64,000 nt of DNA from Mallotus nudiflorus (lineage: Eukaryota; Streptophyta; Magnoliopsida; Malpighiales; Euphorbiaceae): contig CANTUR010000417.1 in the NCBI GenBank assembly GCA_947683625.1, forward strand, positions 372,001 to 436,000, in the 5' to 3' direction. The notes under the pieces are model-generated. The model was given only the letters and a program-made list of their open reading frames with translations. It made no database searches and had not been told where the DNA came from. A program made the position numbers and the translations under genes. Below are positions 61,301 to 64,000 of the stretch, one piece after another. How positions within the stretch are numbered: position 1 is the first letter of the stretch; the number at the start of each line of letters is the position of its first letter.

Positions 61301-61761
61301 TCTTTTACTGCCATATTTGATTCAATTACATGTATATGCATGTAATGCAATCCAGTAGGGAGTTTTGGCAGTCTTTCCAATACTTGCATTTTTCCTGATT
61401 CATAGGAAACTATATTTAAATATTTATTACCATTTATAGTAATAGATTGGGTATCACACCCATTTCGATATATGTCATCAAAACTCAATAAATTTCTTGT
61501 TGATTTTGGTGAAAACAAAGCTTCATCAATTATAAACTTTGTTCCATTTGGTAACATAAATTTAGCTTTGCCAATTCCTTCAATCAGATCTACAGGACCT
61601 GATATTATTTTTACAACTGCATTTGTGGGCTTTATTTCAGAGAAATAATCTCTATTTTTCAAGATAGTATGTGTAGTACCACTATCTGGTATGCAGAGAT
61701 CTCCAATATTGTCTTTATGTTGAGTACAATCCATATTAAACTTCAAAATAGATAAACACAA
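58342..61761 (-). CDS. pol: Copia pol polyprotein (protease-integrase-RT-RNase H), 1139 aa
   Basis: It is one uninterrupted frame. The protease has the DSGTTHTIL active site (Asp26). The GAG-pre-integrase zinc site is WHDRLGHPG with CTAC (His166, His171, Cys202, Cys205). The integrase core has Asp233, Asp296 (RLDNAGEF) and Glu332 (QNGLAES). RT blocks include [20 protein letters not shown] and the catalytic YVDD (residues 808-811). The RNase H block is [20 protein letters not shown] (about 975-995), followed by LYEDNAACI and [21 protein letters not shown]. The integrase-before-RT order defines Ty1/copia. All catalytic residues I can check are present. The true N-terminus is uncertain, because the protease begins only 20-odd residues after the first Met. 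Confidence 0.93.
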   Translation of the reverse strand: [1139 protein letters not shown]

Positions 61762-61896
61762 AATTAATCAATTAAGGTAAAAACATAAAATAATTATAAA
61801 GTAGGACATTTTATTTAATTTAAAAATAACATACATAACAATAACATATTCTTCAGAATCAAATAAGTAATAACAATATACTTAAAATTATAGATG
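61762..61896 (-). other. AT-rich spacer between gag and pol of the copia element
   Basis: About 135 bp with stops in all three minus frames separate the apparent gag stop (…DNGN, TGA near 61897) from the pol frame. An acceptor-like TATTTTGAAG lies just before the pol frame reaches its conserved part. Confidence 0.6.
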
Positions 61897-62903
61897 TCTC
61901 AATTTCCATTGTCAGTAAAATCATCAGTAAAATCAGAAACATCTAAATGAGTTGTATCATTAACATGAGTATGATGCTCATTGAAGTTTATTTCCTTTTC
62001 TTTGCCTTTCAATGATGCCTTATAAAGTTGGCAAAGATGTGGTGGTGTTCAACAAATTCGTGACCAGTGTCCTTTACTACCACATCTGAAACACACAGTT
62101 TCAGACTTATATTGAGGCCTTTCTTGAACACCACTGATGACTGATTTTAACTTCTTTTGAGGTTGAGTCTGAGTTTGTTGTGGAGTATTATTATATTTAT
62201 TTCCACGACCATGGCCAAAGAATTGACCTCTTCCACGTCCACGACCTCTACCTCTCCCACGTCCACGGCTATTGTAATTTTTATATCTGGAATAATTTGT
62301 AGCATTTGCTTCTGGAAATGCTATTGAGCCAGTGGGACGGGATTGATGATTTTTCATCAAGAGTTCATTATTTTTCTCAGCTACCAGTAGGCATGAAATT
62401 AGTTCAGAATATTTTTTAAATCTCTGCATCCTGTATTGTTGTTGCAGTGTAACATTTGATGCATGAAATATGGAGTAAGTTTTCTCCATCATATCCTCAT
62501 CTGTGACTGTCTGTCCACAGAATTTTAATTGTGATACTATTATGAACATTGCAGAATTTTAGTCACTCACTTTTTTGAAATCTTGAAAGCGTAAAGCTCT
62601 CCATTCATCAGTGACTACTGGTAGTATTACATCTCTTTGATGATCATATCTGTCTTTTAGATCCTTCCAAAGAACACTTGGATCTTTGACAGTCAAATAT
62701 TCACATTTTAATCCTTCATCAAGATGACGACGGAGAAAAATTATAGACTTGGCTTTATCTTGCAATGAGGTGTTATTATTTTCTTTTATGGTATCAATTA
62801 ACCCCATTGATTGAAGATGCATCTCTACATCTAGAATCCAAGACATATAATTTTTTCCCGTGATGTCAAGAGCAACGAACTCAAGCTTTGCTAGATTTGT
62901 CAT
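61897..62903 (-). pseudogene. gag: Copia gag with two in-frame stops
   Basis: It starts MTNLAKLEFVALDITGKNY at 62903, in the UBN2/gag style, with LDEGLKCEYLTVKDPSVLW and QQQYRMQRFKKYSELISCLL. An Arg-Gly run (GRGRGRGR, about 62225-62270) precedes a CCHC zinc knuckle, CFRCGSKGHWSRIC (ending at 62052). A TAA (62559-62561) interrupts the frame after FKKVSD, and a TGA (62049-62051) directly follows the knuckle; the latter fits a CGA to TGA change. The frame then runs on to the natural end near 61897. The structural protein would bind element RNA; this copy probably needs gag in trans. Confidence 0.88.
62225..62272 (-). repeat. Arg-Gly (RG) codon run in copia gag
   Basis: An alternating Arg-Gly stretch upstream of the zinc knuckle is a typical RNA-binding RGG-like tail, encoded by a short degenerate hexamer repeat. 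Confidence 0.75.
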
Positions 62904-63409
62904 TATGATAACTAATAAAAAAAATAACTCAATTAGAATTCATAAATTTGATGACTACTAAAAAAAATCAAACATGATCAGAATTTACTAATTAATTATA
63001 TCATGAATGAATATTGCAAGAAATAATAGTGGTACAAAAAATGATACAATAATACTTAAAATTATATCAAATAGAAAATCATCTTCCATATTAATTATTC
63101 CTAAAACTATTATAATAGTCATGATCAAAACACAAATATAAATATACCAAATCATGTTTACAATTTAGAGTAAAGAGAGAAAGAGAAAATGTATGAATTT
63201 GTGTGAATGAATAACATTTATAGCTCATCTATTTATAATGAAAAATATAGCCGTTTATTACCGTTATATTACCGTTGGTAATAAAAATATAGCCGTTAGA
63301 ATTTTTTTTTTTTAATATAATATATTGAGAAATAAATTATATAAAGTAAAATCAATAAATAATGTTGATATGATTATTTATAGCAAGTGAGTTAACATAA
63401 CGATATGTA

Positions 63410-63665
63410 TAAATATGGGGCAAAACCGTCCATTAATATAAAATGGGGTATAGCCTTCCATTAACATAAATAATAAAAAATAAATGTGCATAAATATAAA
63501 TTGGTAGGAGGCATAGCCATCCATAAAGTTAGAACCATTTCTAGCAATATTTGCATCAATGGTGTAGTTAGTAAAACAAAATAAAAATAACAATTAATAT
63601 AAAGTTAGATTGAAGAAATAAATATAAATATATAAATTAGTAGGAGGCATAACCATCCATGATAA
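63410..63665 (-). repeat. Four diverged motif repeats in the copia leader
   Basis: The plus-strand motif GGGGYATARCCATCCAT occurs in variant form at about 63417, 63445, 63509 and 63644, between the PBS and gag. It would lie in the 5' untranslated part of the element RNA. Confidence 0.65.
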
Positions 63666-63738
63666 TATATAATCAACTAATATATTCATAAATATTAAAT
63701 ATTAAGAAATATGTACCTTATTGTTTTGATCGAGAGTT

Positions 63739-63754
63739 TCTCGTGCTGATAACG
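63739..63754 (-). other. Primer-binding-site region of the copia element
   Basis: Directly inside the 5' LTR the minus strand reads CGTTATCAGCACGAGA. The TATCAG core resembles the tRNA-iMet-type site (TGGTATCAGAGC) used by many copia elements, but the match is imperfect, so the tRNA is uncertain. Confidence 0.55.
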
Positions 63755-64000
63755 TGTTGTGAAATAAAGATTAAATTACTTATTTTGTTATAGAACTAAA
63801 CTTGAATTTAGTAGTATTTAACTAGAAGAAAAATATTTTATAGTAGAATGATTTTGAGAGAATTTAGAAAGAGTTTGGAGAGAATTTATAGAACTATAAT
63901 ATTGAAAGAATTTGAAGAGTAATCTATCTTTTCTTCTTCTTAATCTTAACATCCTCATTAATGAATTTCAATCCCTTTATATAGAGATTTTCTTTTCACT
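63755..64000 (-). repeat. 5' LTR of the copia element (incomplete, window edge)
   Basis: It matches 57881-58126 with about one visible difference (GGAGAG versus GAAGAG). Roughly 70 bp should lie beyond the window. Confidence 0.92.

Larger units (their letters stand above)
57881..64000 (-). mobile_element. Young Ty1/copia retrotransposon, minus strand, cut by the window end
   Basis: On the minus strand the order is 5' LTR (63755-64000, incomplete), PBS region, leader with short repeats, gag, spacer, pol in the copia order (protease, integrase, RT, RNase H), polypurine tract (AAGGGGGAG, 58201-58210 region) and 3' LTR (57881-58196). Over the roughly 246 bases visible in both LTRs I see about one difference, so insertion was recent. 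Pol is open and gag has two stops. The left flank is AAAAT; the right flank is outside the window, so the target duplication cannot be tested. Confidence 0.93.

Noticed and set aside
1..64000. CRISPR arrays, tRNA or rRNA genes, bacterial-type operons
   Set aside because: None seen; the window is plant nuclear DNA, and no cloverleaf-like tRNA gene was recognised apart from the SINE.

Overview
The window is nuclear DNA of a flowering plant, almost certainly a eudicot. It is AT-rich, its genes have GT-AG introns, and it carries plant-specific families (KRP, NPH3/BTB, PADRE) and plant LTR retrotransposons. I cannot name the species from the sequence.

Five host genes are supported and their exons could be joined. 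In order they are: a KRP-type cyclin-dependent kinase inhibitor (+, 279-2853, 251 aa); a BSD-domain protein (-, 5509-8649, 187 aa); an NPH3/BTB protein (+, 42366-45333, 614 aa); an intronless PADRE/DUF4228 protein (-, 46247-47104, 285 aa); and a tail-anchored cytochrome b5 (-, 49392-51409, 136 aa). KRP, NPH3 and cytochrome b5 also sit side by side in Arabidopsis as I remember it, so this looks like conserved microsynteny that transposons have stretched apart.

Between the BSD and NPH3 genes lies one old Ty3/gypsy element (15053-39066) of the Tat/Ogre type. It has LTRs of 1.6 and 1.9 kb, a tRNA-Arg primer-binding site, decayed gag-protease-RT-RNase H-second RNase H-integrase, a polypurine tract and a near-perfect target duplication. 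Three other LTRs have landed inside it. Two are 3.1-3.2 kb solo LTRs of one family in opposite orientation, each with a perfect 5-bp target duplication. The third is a roughly 1.37-kb copia-like solo LTR inside the integrase. Downstream of pol, on the opposite strand, the element carries two decayed cargo genes: one resembling DUF7745 and one plant mobile domain (PMD) gene with recognisable splice sites. A palindromic GAGGCG..CGCCTC motif recurs in its LTRs, between the cargo genes and in the PMD intron.

The right end (57881 to the window edge) holds a much younger Ty1/copia element on the minus strand. Its LTRs are nearly identical, its 1139-aa pol is uninterrupted, and its gag has two stops; its 5' LTR is cut by the window end. 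Smaller elements include a Mutator-type MITE with a perfect 10-bp target duplication (48161-48945), a tRNA-derived SINE with a 16-bp duplication (53720-53838), and several AT-rich inverted or tandem repeats. The remaining intergenic DNA is AT-rich and shows no coding signal that I can defend.
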